Shown here: piece by piece, positions 45,528 through 54,848 of the stretch
Layout: each line of letters starts with the position of its first letter
Position numbering within the stretch: position 1 is the first letter of the stretch
From: GCA-002726655 sp046582185
GTDB lineage: Bacteria; Pseudomonadota; Gammaproteobacteria; Pseudomonadales; Azotimanducaceae
Assembly (NCBI GenBank): GCA_046582185.1
Contig: JAYGEX010000042.1
Span: 62,001-126,000 of the forward strand
Length of the DNA stretch: 64,000 bases
Reading direction: 5' to 3'
Translations under genes and position numbers: made by a program
Notes under the pieces: generated by a model
The model's database searches: none
The model's input: only the letters and a program-made list of their open reading frames with translations
What the model was told of the DNA's origin: nothing

Positions 45528-46416
45528 TCTGAGTATTGTTGTCTGGTTTAACTTGCTTGATAAGAATACGCATGCAGACTCAGTATTTTCTTCAGAGGCT
45601 GCCACAGTAAATGCAAGTGTCGAGCCGACCCCTGACGCAACTGCTGTGTACAAGCCATCCGGATTTGAGGCCATTAGTGATTACCATTTTGGCAAGCGTG
45701 ACCGCGTGCAATGGTTCTTGCCAAAAGCGCTCCATGAAGTCTCGGGGCTTGCGGCGCTGCGAGGTGAGCTGGGAGAAGAGCTGGCTTTAATTCACAATGA
45801 TGAAGTCGCCATTGTGTTCGAATTTAATGTCAGCACCGGCGATATCAAGAAGCGCTTTCAGTTGGGAGAGCCGGCCTTAAAGCTTGACCTGGAAGGCATA
45901 GCCCTGTTGGATGGCGATGTCTTTCTGGTCACGAGCAAGGGCTTTATTTACCAGATTCCAGGCGGAGTCAATCGGTTTGGGCTGGTTGAAGATTATGTAA
46001 TACATGACAGCGGTCTGGAAGAGGTGTGCGAAATTGAAGGTCTGGAGGCGGACCTTGCCCCGGAACATTTAGTGCTTGTTTGTAAAAGGATGTATGAGCG
46101 TGGCGCCGATTTTATTTCACTCTATCGATTTTTTCCAGGCATAACCGGCTCGACAAAAATACTGGATGTTCCATTTGAGTTGATTGGTGAAAAAATACAT
46201 CCATCGGCAGTGACCACGAGATTTGGCGACTATATTATTCTCGCAGGTAAGGAGCGAAGGGTTTTCCAGCTGTCTGCAAGTGGCGAGCTCATTGCTAGTG
46301 GCAAACTGAAGAAGAAACACCACCGTCAGCCGGAAGGAATTGCGTTTATGTCCAGCGGGCGCTTGGTCATTGCCGATGAAGGTAGCGGCCAGAAGGGTAG
46401 AATCACTACGTACTAG
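45484..46416 (+). CDS. Secreted propeller-like protein, SdiA-regulated type
   Basis: Start at ATG 45484 (MKNLKSVSTIILVLSLSIVVW), within the end of the DUF4956 gene. A signal anchor is followed by repeats resembling SdiA-regulated/YjiK propellers: HEVSGLAALRG, LIHNDEVAIVFEFNVSTG, KLDLEGIALLDGDVFLVTS and RQPEGIAFMSSGRLVIADEGSG. Length is 310 residues. It should sit in the periplasm. The stop codon TAG is formed by the edge of a MITE-like element. Enzyme activity is unknown. Confidence 0.75.
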   Translation: MKNLKSVSTIILVLSLSIVVWFNLLDKNTHADSVFSSEAATVNASVEPTPDATAVYKPSGFEAISDYHFGKRDRVQWFLPKALHEVSGLAALRGELGEELALIHNDEVAIVFEFNVSTGDIKKRFQLGEPALKLDLEGIALLDGDVFLVTSKGFIYQIPGGVNRFGLVEDYVIHDSGLEEVCEIEGLEADLAPEHLVLVCKRMYERGADFISLYRFFPGITGSTKILDVPFELIGEKIHPSAVTTRFGDYIILAGKERRVFQLSASGELIASGKLKKKHHRQPEGIAFMSSGRLVIADEGSGQKGRITTY

Positions 46417-46558
46417 GGAAGCTCTGATTAATAGGAATTTTGCGTGAGGGCAAGGCGGAAGCGCCCGCAGAAAGTCGCGAAAACGCTTCAACTTCGCGAG
46501 GTTTCGAGGACGATTCCAACGCCGCCATCGCGGAAAAGAACATTAATCAGAGATTCCC
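46416..46558. mobile_element. MITE-like element with TA duplication
   Basis: 143 bp with terminal inverted repeats GGGAAGCTCTGATTAAT and (other end, inverted) GGGAATCTCTGATTAAT, 16 of 17 identical, flanked by TA on both sides (46414-46415 and 46559-46560). The TA target suggests mobilisation by an IS630/Tc1-mariner-type transposase. There is no coding capacity. It sits exactly at the stops of two convergent genes. Confidence 0.72.
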
Positions 46559-47610
46559 TAACGGCAGGCAGACGTAATAGAACGGTTCAGTTTCTTCTCG
46601 TTTTCAAGAATGTCGAAGAATTTTTCTAAATATCGAGTGGTTTTCGTGCGAAATGACTTGCTGAGTATTGGGTCATCCGCGAATAGAGAAATCAAAGCAC
46701 TGCGTTTGCTCCTGAAGACTTCCAGTGCATCAGGTAAGGCTGAAGTGAATTTACAAAAGCCGCGATATTTTCGAATTTTCACTGATCTCGTGCCGATCGT
46801 TTCCGCAGGCATTGCGTATCCAACATTGACTAATCCTGAAGCGTCAAAATCGTAAGGGATAGGCGTAAAACTATTGCTGCTAACAGTCTTCTCTGATTTC
46901 TTGCCTGTGGTTCGTGTCATGAGCTTTACGTTGTGGCAACAGTCATGATCCTCTGGTGCTTTTAGAATTGAGTAGTCGGTATTGCCGATCATAAACTGGA
47001 ACAGATCAACGAGGAGGGCTGCGCCTGGCTCCAGATTTCCAAGAGTGCTGGCATTTTGTTTTACCTGGGTGAGTTCCAGTCGCTTGCCCATCCGTTTTTT
47101 CTGTTCAATAAAAAAGCCCGGGCTTGTTCGTGATCTCTTGTCGCCTTGAAATGTCAGGTCCAGCCATCGCACTCGAAAGCTATTGTCGGTAAACATGGAG
47201 AATGCTCTGTAAATAAGGTACTCAACACGAACGTGCTCTGAATATCTCTTTTTGCAGGCAATGACCAGCTTCAGCTCTTTTTGCTTGGCAAATTCTGTGT
47301 CCTTGACATCTTTCTTCGTGAAATACAGTTTAAGCGGTGGGTATTTGCAGATATCTTTTTTCAGGCGGTTGTTGCCGCGGACCTGAAATTCAGCAGCGAT
47401 TTCGCTGCCATCTTCCATTAGGACCTGCCCTGAATAAAGTCTGCTCTTATCTCGCTCGTAATTGATGGTTGAGAATGGCGCTTTGAGCGTAATTTTGAGT
47501 GTGTTGCTCGATTCAAATAGAGGGTCGGCCAAGGCCGAGCCTGGTGCAATTCCCAACGAGATGATATAGCAGAGTGATATCAACTTTAGCTTTTGCATAT
47601 GCTGAGCCAT
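46558..47610 (-). CDS. CotH kinase-like secreted protein
   Basis: 350 residues with a signal peptide (LISLCYIISLGIAPGSALA). The middle and C-terminal parts match CotH-type atypical kinases: an RGNNRLK motif, MIGNTDYS with the later HNVKL, and PYDFDASGLV, where the Asp residues would bind metal. The family includes spore coat kinases and host-directed kinases. Two Cys pairs suggest disulfides. It lies 3 bp downstream of ppk1 on the same strand, so both are in one operon. Its last codon abuts the MITE-like element. Confidence 0.72.
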   Translation of the reverse strand: MAQHMQKLKLISLCYIISLGIAPGSALADPLFESSNTLKITLKAPFSTINYERDKSRLYSGQVLMEDGSEIAAEFQVRGNNRLKKDICKYPPLKLYFTKKDVKDTEFAKQKELKLVIACKKRYSEHVRVEYLIYRAFSMFTDNSFRVRWLDLTFQGDKRSRTSPGFFIEQKKRMGKRLELTQVKQNASTLGNLEPGAALLVDLFQFMIGNTDYSILKAPEDHDCCHNVKLMTRTTGKKSEKTVSSNSFTPIPYDFDASGLVNVGYAMPAETIGTRSVKIRKYRGFCKFTSALPDALEVFRSKRSALISLFADDPILSKSFRTKTTRYLEKFFDILENEKKLNRSITSACR

Positions 47611-47613
47611 TGA

Positions 47614-49743
47614 TCAGGTGGAGCGACTTTTGTTTTCCATAAACCATTCTTGAACAGAGAATCCCTGGGTATTCAGGCGTTCGTAATTCCCCTCGGGCTT
47701 TAATTCCCAGGATTGTGCAGTATCCTCGAGATTCTTGAGCATGACATCTTCCAGAACCTGTTGATGAACCACTTTGTCCAGGATCGGTACCATCACTTCT
47801 ACCCTGTCATCGAAATTACGCTCCATCCAGTCTGCCGAGGAAAGGAATACCTTGGCGTCTGGATGTGGCAGGGCCTCGCCATTGGCGAAGCTATATATTC
47901 TGGAGTGTTCCAGGTAGCGCCCGACGATGCTTTTGACACTTATATTTTCAGATAGGCCGACAACGCCAGGTCTTAACCGACATTGCCTGCGGACGACAAG
48001 TTTTATTTCAACGCCGTGGGATGATGCTTCGTAGAATTTCCTGATCAGTTCCGGGTCTGTTAATGAGTTTAGCTTTGCCCAGATTTGTGCGGGCTTACCT
48101 GCGTCGGCATTCTCAATTTCGATATCAACAAGCGCTACGATGTTCTTACGGATATTTTTTGGTGCAAAGCTCAAGGATTCACAGTTTGGCTGGCTGCCGC
48201 TTGTCAGGTAGTTGAATACCTTGTTTGCGTCAGAGCCGAGCATGGTATTGGCAGTAAAGTAAGATAGGTCTGTATAAGAGCGGGCATTACCTGGATGGTA
48301 GTTGCCAGTACCAAAGTGAGTATAGAGGACGGTCTCATCGCCTTCGCGGCGAACGATGAGCGTTACCTTGCAGTGCACTTTAAGATCAACGATGCCATAT
48401 ACAATTTGTACCCCGGCAGCTTCCATTCTCTTGGCAAGCAATATGTTGGCTCTCTCATTATCACGAGCCTCCAGTTCCACAACCGCAGTGACGGCCTTAC
48501 CACTTTCAGCTGCTGCGATCAGCGCACTCACAATTGGAGATCCATCATTCGTTCTGTATAGGGTTTGCTTTATAGCAATAACATCCGGGTCAGTAGCTGC
48601 ATTTTGAATGAAATCAATGAGCACCGAGAAAGTGTCATAAGGGTAATGCAACATCAGGTCCCGTTCCCGAATCACGCTGAAGATATCGCCCGGGGATTCC
48701 TTGATTCGCGCTGGCGTTCTTGGCTCATAAGTAGCGAAGGTGAGCTCGGGATATCTTGGTGCGAGGGATGATGATATGAGAGACAGCGCGTCGGAAAGCC
48801 CCAATAGCTCATCAATTACAACGTGTGGTGAGTGGGCAATGCCAAGATTCTCTTCTCTCATCACCTCGATCTCATCGCTGTCAAGAACACCCAGGGCTTC
48901 GGCGACGAAGAATTGAGATTCCTCCGCCATATCATCGACGAATTTCAATCGAATAACGTTGGCTCGCTGCCGTTGCTTAAGACCGGTCTCAACCATCTCT
49001 CTCAGGTCGTCGAACTTTTCGGCCAGGGCCAGGTCGTTATCTCTCAAAATTTGGAATGTGCCGCAGTCTGTTACTTTAAAATCAGAGAAAAGAGACTGGC
49101 AAAACAATATGATCAGGGATTCAACTGCAATAACCCTTGATTCATCGCCGGGAAGGACCATGAATCTTTGTACGGAAGGCGGTATTGGTATCAATATATG
49201 TGTCAGCTGTTCTTCAGCGTTGGTGCCTTGTATGACCATGCATAGGCCGCTACTGGGGATGTAGGGGAAGGGGTGCTCTCTGTCAATCATAAAAGGGGTC
49301 AGCATCGGACTTAGATGCTTGTTGAAATATTCCTGTGCAAAGGCTCTCTCTGAGTCTGTCACATTCTCAGGCATCGCCATGGAAATCTTGTGCTCGCTCA
49401 GGAGCTTCTGAATTCGTACCCACGACTGTTGCTGCGAGGCCAGGAGATGATCTGCGTAGAGGTTAACCTTCTCAAGTTGTGATGCCGGGGTGAGGCTATC
49501 TACGCTGGGCTTATTTTTGCCATCGTAAATTTTTCGCCGTAGGCGGGCCACACGAACCGTATAAAACTGATCAAGAACCAAGGCGGAAATAGACAGAAAT
49601 TTCAGGCGCTCCAGAAGTGGATGCGCCTCGTTAGTTGATTCCTCCAGGACTCGTTCGATAAATGCCAGGTCAGTTAACTCGCGATTGAAAAATTGCGAGC
49701 CCGATTCTGGTATTGTGACGATATTTGCGGCTTCAGTTACCAT
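47614..49743 (-). CDS. ppk1: Polyphosphate kinase 1
   Basis: 709 residues, the normal length. Phosphorylation histidines lie in LKVHCKVTLIVRREG and THFGTGNYHPGNARSYTDL. The N-terminal block FFNRELTDLAFIERVLEE and C-terminal FLSSADWMERNFDDRVEV are typical. It makes polyphosphate from ATP reversibly and associates with the inner membrane. It is followed by the CotH-like gene and preceded by a biotinyl-domain gene 10 bp upstream. No ppx is in the window. Confidence 0.97.
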   Translation of the reverse strand: MVTEAANIVTIPESGSQFFNRELTDLAFIERVLEESTNEAHPLLERLKFLSISALVLDQFYTVRVARLRRKIYDGKNKPSVDSLTPASQLEKVNLYADHLLASQQQSWVRIQKLLSEHKISMAMPENVTDSERAFAQEYFNKHLSPMLTPFMIDREHPFPYIPSSGLCMVIQGTNAEEQLTHILIPIPPSVQRFMVLPGDESRVIAVESLIILFCQSLFSDFKVTDCGTFQILRDNDLALAEKFDDLREMVETGLKQRQRANVIRLKFVDDMAEESQFFVAEALGVLDSDEIEVMREENLGIAHSPHVVIDELLGLSDALSLISSSLAPRYPELTFATYEPRTPARIKESPGDIFSVIRERDLMLHYPYDTFSVLIDFIQNAATDPDVIAIKQTLYRTNDGSPIVSALIAAAESGKAVTAVVELEARDNERANILLAKRMEAAGVQIVYGIVDLKVHCKVTLIVRREGDETVLYTHFGTGNYHPGNARSYTDLSYFTANTMLGSDANKVFNYLTSGSQPNCESLSFAPKNIRKNIVALVDIEIENADAGKPAQIWAKLNSLTDPELIRKFYEASSHGVEIKLVVRRQCRLRPGVVGLSENISVKSIVGRYLEHSRIYSFANGEALPHPDAKVFLSSADWMERNFDDRVEVMVPILDKVVHQQVLEDVMLKNLEDTAQSWELKPEGNYERLNTQGFSVQEWFMENKSRST

Positions 49744-49753
49744 ATCTTAACGA

Positions 49754-49978
49754 TCAATCCGATTCGATGATGGCGACGATCTGGTCTTCTTCAACGGAAT
49801 CTTCTTCCTTGACCTTGATCTCGATTAACGTGCCCGCACATGTTGCTTCAATGGGAATCTCCATTTTCATGGATTCCAAAATCATGAGGACGTCTTCTTC
49901 CTCGACATGGTCGCCTACCTTGGTCAATAGCTTCCAGACGTTGCCTGTTATTTCAGACTCTATTTCGATATGGCTCAT
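49754..49978 (-). CDS. Stand-alone biotin/lipoyl carrier domain protein
   Basis: 74 residues forming one biotinyl/lipoyl domain. The attachment lysine is in ESMKMEIP, where the MKM triad means biotin rather than lipoate. Normal BCCP (AccB) is about 150 residues with an N-terminal extension that is lacking here, so it is probably the carrier of a separate carboxylase or a small accessory carrier. No carboxylase or transcarboxylase gene is nearby. Confidence 0.88.
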   Translation of the reverse strand: MSHIEIESEITGNVWKLLTKVGDHVEEEDVLMILESMKMEIPIEATCAGTLIEIKVKEEDSVEEDQIVAIIESD

Positions 49979-50016
49979 AACTGATATCCTGGCTTATCCA
50001 ATTTATGTTTATCAGA

Positions 50017-51102
50017 TTACTGATCAAACATGATGATGTGACGCGCTTCCTTGCCAGTCTTCAGGGCTTCCAGGGCATCGTTAACATCTTCGAGCTTGAT
50101 GTGTTTGGATATCATTTCATCCAGGTGCAATTTGCCTGATAGATAAAAATCCACAAAGCGAGGCATGTCCACTCTAAATCTGTTAGAGCCCATGTTAGAG
50201 CCCTGGATTTTCTTTTCTGACAGGAAGTCAACGCCATGAAGCTCCACCATTGTACCGACAGGAATCATACCTATGATCGTTGCAGTACCACCGGCGCCGA
50301 GCATCTGGAATGCCTGCTCCGCAGTTGCCTTCAGTCCAATAGCTTCGAATGTATAATCGCAGCCACCCTTGGTAATTTCTATTACCTCGCCAACAGCATT
50401 GCCAGACCCTGCGTTTATGGTGTGTGTTGCGCCCAGGGCCTTGGCCAGTTCTAATTTTGAATCAACCATGTCCACGGCGATTATCTGGACAGCACCGGCG
50501 ATGGCAGCGCCGTTAATTGCAGCAAGGCCCACGCCGCCGCAACCAATGACCGCGACACTTGAGCCAGGTTCTACTCCGGCGGTGTGAAATACTGCACCAA
50601 CGCCAGTGGTGGTTGAACAACCAATTAGGGCAGCCCGGTCGAATGGCATATCTTCACGCACTTTAACCAACGCATGTTCGTGGATGAGCATGAGTTCTGC
50701 AAAAGAAGAGAGATTCAGAAATTGGTGAATAGTTTCATTGTTCTGATGCAGTCTGGACTGCTCTTTGTCACCCCTTGAAACTTCAGGACTTTGGCAGAGA
50801 GACATATGCCCGGTCAGGCATTTATTACAATGACCGCAGAATGCGGACAGGCAGGTAATGACGTGGTCGCCTTTTTTAACGTAGCTTACATCACTGCCAA
50901 CTTCTTCAACGATGCCGGCACTTTCATGACCGAGGATTGTTGGCAAGGCATAAGGGTAAGAGCCGTCCATGAAGTGTAAATCACTATGGCAAACGCCCGC
51001 AGCAACGGGTCGAACCATGACTTCTCTTGGACCAGGCTTGGAAATTTGTACTTCTTCAATTTCCATTGGTTTGTTTTGCTCACGTAATACTGCTGCTTTC
51101 AT
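50017..51102 (-). CDS. Zinc-dependent alcohol dehydrogenase (class III-like)
   Basis: Start at ATG 51102, preceded by GAGAGGAAA; the longer frame to 51354 runs over folK and is not real. The 361-residue protein has the catalytic zinc ligands in GVCHSDLH and GHESAG, the structural zinc cluster CGHCNKCLTGHMSLC, and the NAD motif IGCGGVGLAAI. It resembles aryl-alcohol or S-(hydroxymethyl)glutathione dehydrogenase-like enzymes. Divergent from folK with 137 bp between them. Confidence 0.93.
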   Translation of the reverse strand: MKAAVLREQNKPMEIEEVQISKPGPREVMVRPVAAGVCHSDLHFMDGSYPYALPTILGHESAGIVEEVGSDVSYVKKGDHVITCLSAFCGHCNKCLTGHMSLCQSPEVSRGDKEQSRLHQNNETIHQFLNLSSFAELMLIHEHALVKVREDMPFDRAALIGCSTTTGVGAVFHTAGVEPGSSVAVIGCGGVGLAAINGAAIAGAVQIIAVDMVDSKLELAKALGATHTINAGSGNAVGEVIEITKGGCDYTFEAIGLKATAEQAFQMLGAGGTATIIGMIPVGTMVELHGVDFLSEKKIQGSNMGSNRFRVDMPRFVDFYLSGKLHLDEMISKHIKLEDVNDALEALKTGKEARHIIMFDQ

Positions 51103-51239
51103 GGTTTTCCTCTCGCGAAAAGTAGTGATATGTTTATCAATCAGCCCACTCAACCTGAATCGGCACTGTAATTTGGATGCTAAAAGTACCATGATTTCAA
51201 AGCCAGTTAAAATTTGCTTGTTTTGGGGAGCAGAAAACC

Positions 51240-51722
51240 ATGCCTGAATCAGTCTATATCGGCCTGGGAGCGAATATGGGTGATGTCCATAGATCCCTGA
51301 AGGAGGTGGTCGTTGAGCTAGGTTCCATCTCTGCCGCAAATATACTTGTATCAAGCATCTGGCACTCCGAACCCGTGGGTATGGCGGCTGGCACGGCAGA
51401 TTTCGGCAATGGCGTGATCAAGATTCAGTGTGAGTTGCAGCCTTATGAGCTTTTGAGCCATCTTCAAAAGATCGAAGTGACCTATGGCAGGCCCGCAAAT
51501 CACAAACGCCTACAATCCAGGATGCTGGATCTCGATATTATTGCCTTCGGAGATAGGATTATCGTCAGTAATGACCTGCGGATACCGCATGCTCACGCCT
51601 GGGAGAGGCTGTTTGTATTAATGCCGTTGCGGGAAATCCAGCCGGATTTTAGATTTCCTGATAGGCCAGAGTCTTTGGATGAGCTTATACGGCAGGCACC
51701 ACAAATTGAGATAAGTGTCTAA
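51240..51722 (+). CDS. folK: 2-amino-4-hydroxy-6-hydroxymethyldihydropteridine diphosphokinase
   Basis: 160 residues. N-terminal YIGLGANMGD, middle SSIWHSEPVG and RMLDLDIIAFGD, and the C-terminal HAHAWERLFVLMPL are family hallmarks. It transfers pyrophosphate from ATP to the pterin in folate synthesis. GGGGAG lies upstream of the ATG. It stands apart from other fol genes and may be a second copy or the only one in the genome. Confidence 0.95.
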   Translation: MPESVYIGLGANMGDVHRSLKEVVVELGSISAANILVSSIWHSEPVGMAAGTADFGNGVIKIQCELQPYELLSHLQKIEVTYGRPANHKRLQSRMLDLDIIAFGDRIIVSNDLRIPHAHAWERLFVLMPLREIQPDFRFPDRPESLDELIRQAPQIEISV

Positions 51723-51821
51723 TCCCTCCGGGACTACTTCCTTCGTAAGTAATTGTTTTGTATAACTAACAAAAGATAGATTCTGAAACTTTGCACTTTC
51801 TGGACAGGAACTGGTTAGTAC

Positions 51822-52151
51822 TTAATCAGAACTCTTTGGGGTAAACGCAGAGGCAGGGAAGGGTGATACGTTACTGCTCTTGGCGTCCGAAATCTTGCCG
51901 ACACCCTCTTTAGCTACCTCGTCAATCCTGACCACGGCATGCATGGGGATATAACTTCTACTAACGCCCTCAAATTCTGCTTTTAGCTTCTCCTCGCTTG
52001 GATCCACCAGAAGCTGGGACCTTTCTCCAAAAACCAGCTCTTCAATCTCGATAAATCCGTAGAGGTCGGATTGGTAAATCTGACGAGCGTAAATCTCGAA
52101 GATTTCTCCCTGATTGAAGAAGATGATTTTGTATATCGGAGGATTGGACAT
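51822..52151 (-). CDS. DUF1820 family protein
   Basis: 109 residues from ATG 52151 (MSNPPIYKIIFFNQGEIFEIYARQI), which is the family N-terminus; the frame extends to 52238 without similarity. It also has GFIEIEELVFGERSQLLVDPSEEKLK. DUF1820 is a small gammaproteobacterial family of unknown function. It is divergent from miaB, as I recall is common for it. Confidence 0.87.
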   Translation of the reverse strand: MSNPPIYKIIFFNQGEIFEIYARQIYQSDLYGFIEIEELVFGERSQLLVDPSEEKLKAEFEGVSRSYIPMHAVVRIDEVAKEGVGKISDAKSSNVSPFPASAFTPKSSD

Positions 52152-52415
52152 AAATAGTGATTCGGGGGAGAGTGGACTAGAAAACGAATCGGCAGTGTTC
52201 ATTTTATCGGCACGATTGTCAATATTTATCCACATCAACAGCGTCTATGTCAGTTCGAACTTGCAATTTATTCATAATAATCACCTTCGGTTGAGCTACC
52301 TTTGCGTCAATCTGATGTCTATAATAACGCCCCCACAATAGGACCATCACACAAGTAACTCGATGGTTCATCAGTAACAGTGTCAGTAACGGTATCAAGA
52401 ACAGTGTCGAAACCA

Positions 52416-53747
52416 GTGACAAACAAGGTCTTTATCAAAACTCATGGTTGCCAGATGAATGAGTATGATTCTTCCAGGATGATTGATCTCCTGAAGGAGT
52501 CCCATGGCTACGAGCTCACAGATAATGAAAAGGAGGCAGACCTTCTGCTGTTAAATACCTGTTCAATTCGTGAAAAGGCGCAAGAGAAGGTCTTTCATCA
52601 ACTCGGACGTTGGCGCCAATTGAAGATAAACAAGCCTGGGTTAAAGATCGGTGTTGGCGGTTGTGTTGCCAGCCAGGAAGGGGCTGCCATAAGCGAGCGG
52701 GCGCCCTACGTAGACCTGATATTCGGGCCGCAGACTTTGCATCGTTTGCCGGAATTGCTTAATGCTAGTCAGGGAAGCAAAAATGCCGTCATTGATATCA
52801 CCTTCCCTGAAATTGAGAAATTTGATCGTTTGCCTGAACCATCTGTAGATGGGCCTGCCTCGTTTGTTTCCGTGATGGAAGGCTGCAGTAAATATTGTTC
52901 CTTCTGCGTTGTTCCCTATACTCGCGGCGAAGAAGTCAGTAGACCCCTGGCGGATGTGCTGAGAGAAATTATGCAGCTGGCGAGGAAGGGTGTGCGCGAA
53001 GTTAATCTTCTGGGCCAGAATGTAAACGCCTATCGGGGGGATATTAGCGATGGCACGACTGCGGATCTTGCTTATCTCATTGCCGTTGTTGCAGAAATTG
53101 AAGGCATTGATCGAATTAGATTTACCACTTCTCACCCCATTGAATTCTCTGAAAACCTGATTGAGATTTACGGTGAGGTGCCAGAGCTTGTTAATCACCT
53201 GCATTTACCTGTTCAAAGTGGTTCTGATCGAATTTTGGCCAAGATGAAGCGTGGGCATACCATCCTGGAATACAAGTCGACCTTAAGAAAGCTAAGGCGT
53301 ATTCGTCCGGATATAAGTCTCTCTTCCGATTTTATTATTGGCTTTCCCGGAGAAACTGACGAAGATTTTGTGGCGACAATGGATCTGATTGAGGAAATTG
53401 GCTTTGATCACTCCTTTAGCTTCATTTATAGCGCCAGACCAGGAACGCCAGCCGCAGAGCTGCCAGACGAAGTTTCCATGCAGGTCAAGAAGGAAAGGCT
53501 GGCCATCCTTCAGGGCCGAATTAGTCAGAATGCGGCCGCTATCAGCCGCAGAATGGTTGGTACTTCGCAGAACATTTTGGTTTCAGGCGTTTCCAAGCGC
53601 GACCCAGGCCAACTCCAGGGGCGGACTGAAAATAATCGTGTGGTCAATTTTTCGTCCACAGATGCACATCTTATTGGTGGCTTCGTATCGGTCGAAATTC
53701 TTGAAGCGCTGCCTAATTCGCTGCGGGGCCGTATAATAAGTGGCTAA
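52416..53747 (+). CDS. miaB: tRNA-2-methylthio-N6-dimethylallyladenosine synthase
   Basis: Start GTG 52416 gives TNKVFIKTHGCQMNEYDS as in other MiaB proteins; GTG codons at 52380 and 52404 are also in frame and none has a strong ribosome site. The 443-residue protein has the first-cluster cysteines (HGCQ, NTCS, GGCV), the radical SAM motif CSKYCSFC and the C-terminal TRAM domain. It methylthiolates i6A37 in tRNA. First gene of a typical gammaproteobacterial string. Confidence 0.96.
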   Translation: MTNKVFIKTHGCQMNEYDSSRMIDLLKESHGYELTDNEKEADLLLLNTCSIREKAQEKVFHQLGRWRQLKINKPGLKIGVGGCVASQEGAAISERAPYVDLIFGPQTLHRLPELLNASQGSKNAVIDITFPEIEKFDRLPEPSVDGPASFVSVMEGCSKYCSFCVVPYTRGEEVSRPLADVLREIMQLARKGVREVNLLGQNVNAYRGDISDGTTADLAYLIAVVAEIEGIDRIRFTTSHPIEFSENLIEIYGEVPELVNHLHLPVQSGSDRILAKMKRGHTILEYKSTLRKLRRIRPDISLSSDFIIGFPGETDEDFVATMDLIEEIGFDHSFSFIYSARPGTPAAELPDEVSMQVKKERLAILQGRISQNAAAISRRMVGTSQNILVSGVSKRDPGQLQGRTENNRVVNFSSTDAHLIGGFVSVEILEALPNSLRGRIISG

Positions 53748-53801
53748 ATCACCCCTTTTCCTGCAAAGACAGAGGGGTTATGCTGAAATCGTACAATTAA
53801 T

Positions 53802-54848
53802 ATGACACTGGAAACAGAACTGCAACACTCTCTTCAAGATCCACCACAGACTTCTTCTCAGGAAGATCAACAAGCACATCAGATTGAACTTGAGCCAAAT
53901 GACAGCGTGCGTTTGGCAAATCTCTGCGGCCCCGTTGATACACATCTGCGCCAAATCGAAAGTCGACTCGACATTATCATCAAGAATCGGGGTAATAATT
54001 TCCAGATCTTTGGCGAAGATAAATTAACTAATGCAGCGGGAGAACTTCTGAAGCATTTGTACCGTGAAGCGGGCAATGGAAAGCGACTGACCTCGGAAGT
54101 TGTACACCTGTTCTTACAGGAATCGGGTATTGAAGCCATCATTCAGCAAGATCCAGACAGCCTGGATGATCTGATTCATACTCGTAAAAAGAGTGTGAAG
54201 CCGAGAGGAAGAAATCAGATTTCTTATGTACGTGCAATTAAGTCCCACGACATCAATTTTGGAATAGGGCCTGCAGGCACCGGGAAGACCTATCTTGCTG
54301 TTGCCTGTGCGGTTGAAGCATATGAACAGGAGCGAGTCCGCAGGATCTTGTTGGTTCGACCTGCCGTTGAGGCAGGGGAGAAGCTGGGTTTCCTGCCAGG
54401 TGATCTGAGTCAGAAAATCGACCCTTATTTGCGTCCTCTGTATGACGCGCTATACGAGCTGCTTGGCTTCGAGAAGGTAGAGAAGCTCCTTGAAAAGAAT
54501 GTAATCGAAGTTGCGCCACTGGCATACATGCGAGGGCGTACGCTTAATGATGCCTTTATTATTCTCGACGAAAGTCAGAATACGACGGTGGAACAGATGA
54601 AAATGTTCCTTACCCGCATAGGTTTTGGTTCCAATGTTGTGGTTACGGGCGACGTGACACAGATAGACCTACCCCACAAGACTAAGTCTGGACTACGTCA
54701 TGTTCTCGGTGTCCTTAATGAGGTCAAAGGGATCTCATTTACACGGTTTAGCTCAAAAGATGTGGTGAGACATCCCCTGGTGCAAAGAATCGTAGAAGCT
54801 TATGACTATCACGAGAGAGATAATGTCGATTCAACTACTAACAACTGA
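53802..54848 (+). CDS. PhoH family ATPase (YbeZ)
   Basis: 348 residues. Walker A GPAGTGKTYLAV and Walker B AFIILDESQNT define the P-loop ATPase domain of PhoH. The N-terminal 130 residues include DNDSVRLANLCGPVDTHLRQIE as in YbeZ proteins, which work with YbeY in RNA processing. ybeY follows and overlaps by 26 bp. About 54 bp separate it from miaB. Confidence 0.96.
   Translation: MTLETELQHSLQDPPQTSSQEDQQAHQIELEPNDSVRLANLCGPVDTHLRQIESRLDIIIKNRGNNFQIFGEDKLTNAAGELLKHLYREAGNGKRLTSEVVHLFLQESGIEAIIQQDPDSLDDLIHTRKKSVKPRGRNQISYVRAIKSHDINFGIGPAGTGKTYLAVACAVEAYEQERVRRILLVRPAVEAGEKLGFLPGDLSQKIDPYLRPLYDALYELLGFEKVEKLLEKNVIEVAPLAYMRGRTLNDAFIILDESQNTTVEQMKMFLTRIGFGSNVVVTGDVTQIDLPHKTKSGLRHVLGVLNEVKGISFTRFSSKDVVRHPLVQRIVEAYDYHERDNVDSTTNN

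Noticed and set aside
51103..51354. N-terminal extension of the zinc alcohol dehydrogenase frame
   Set aside because: It runs antisense over folK, has no family similarity, and the ATG at 51102 has a good ribosome site and matches the family start.
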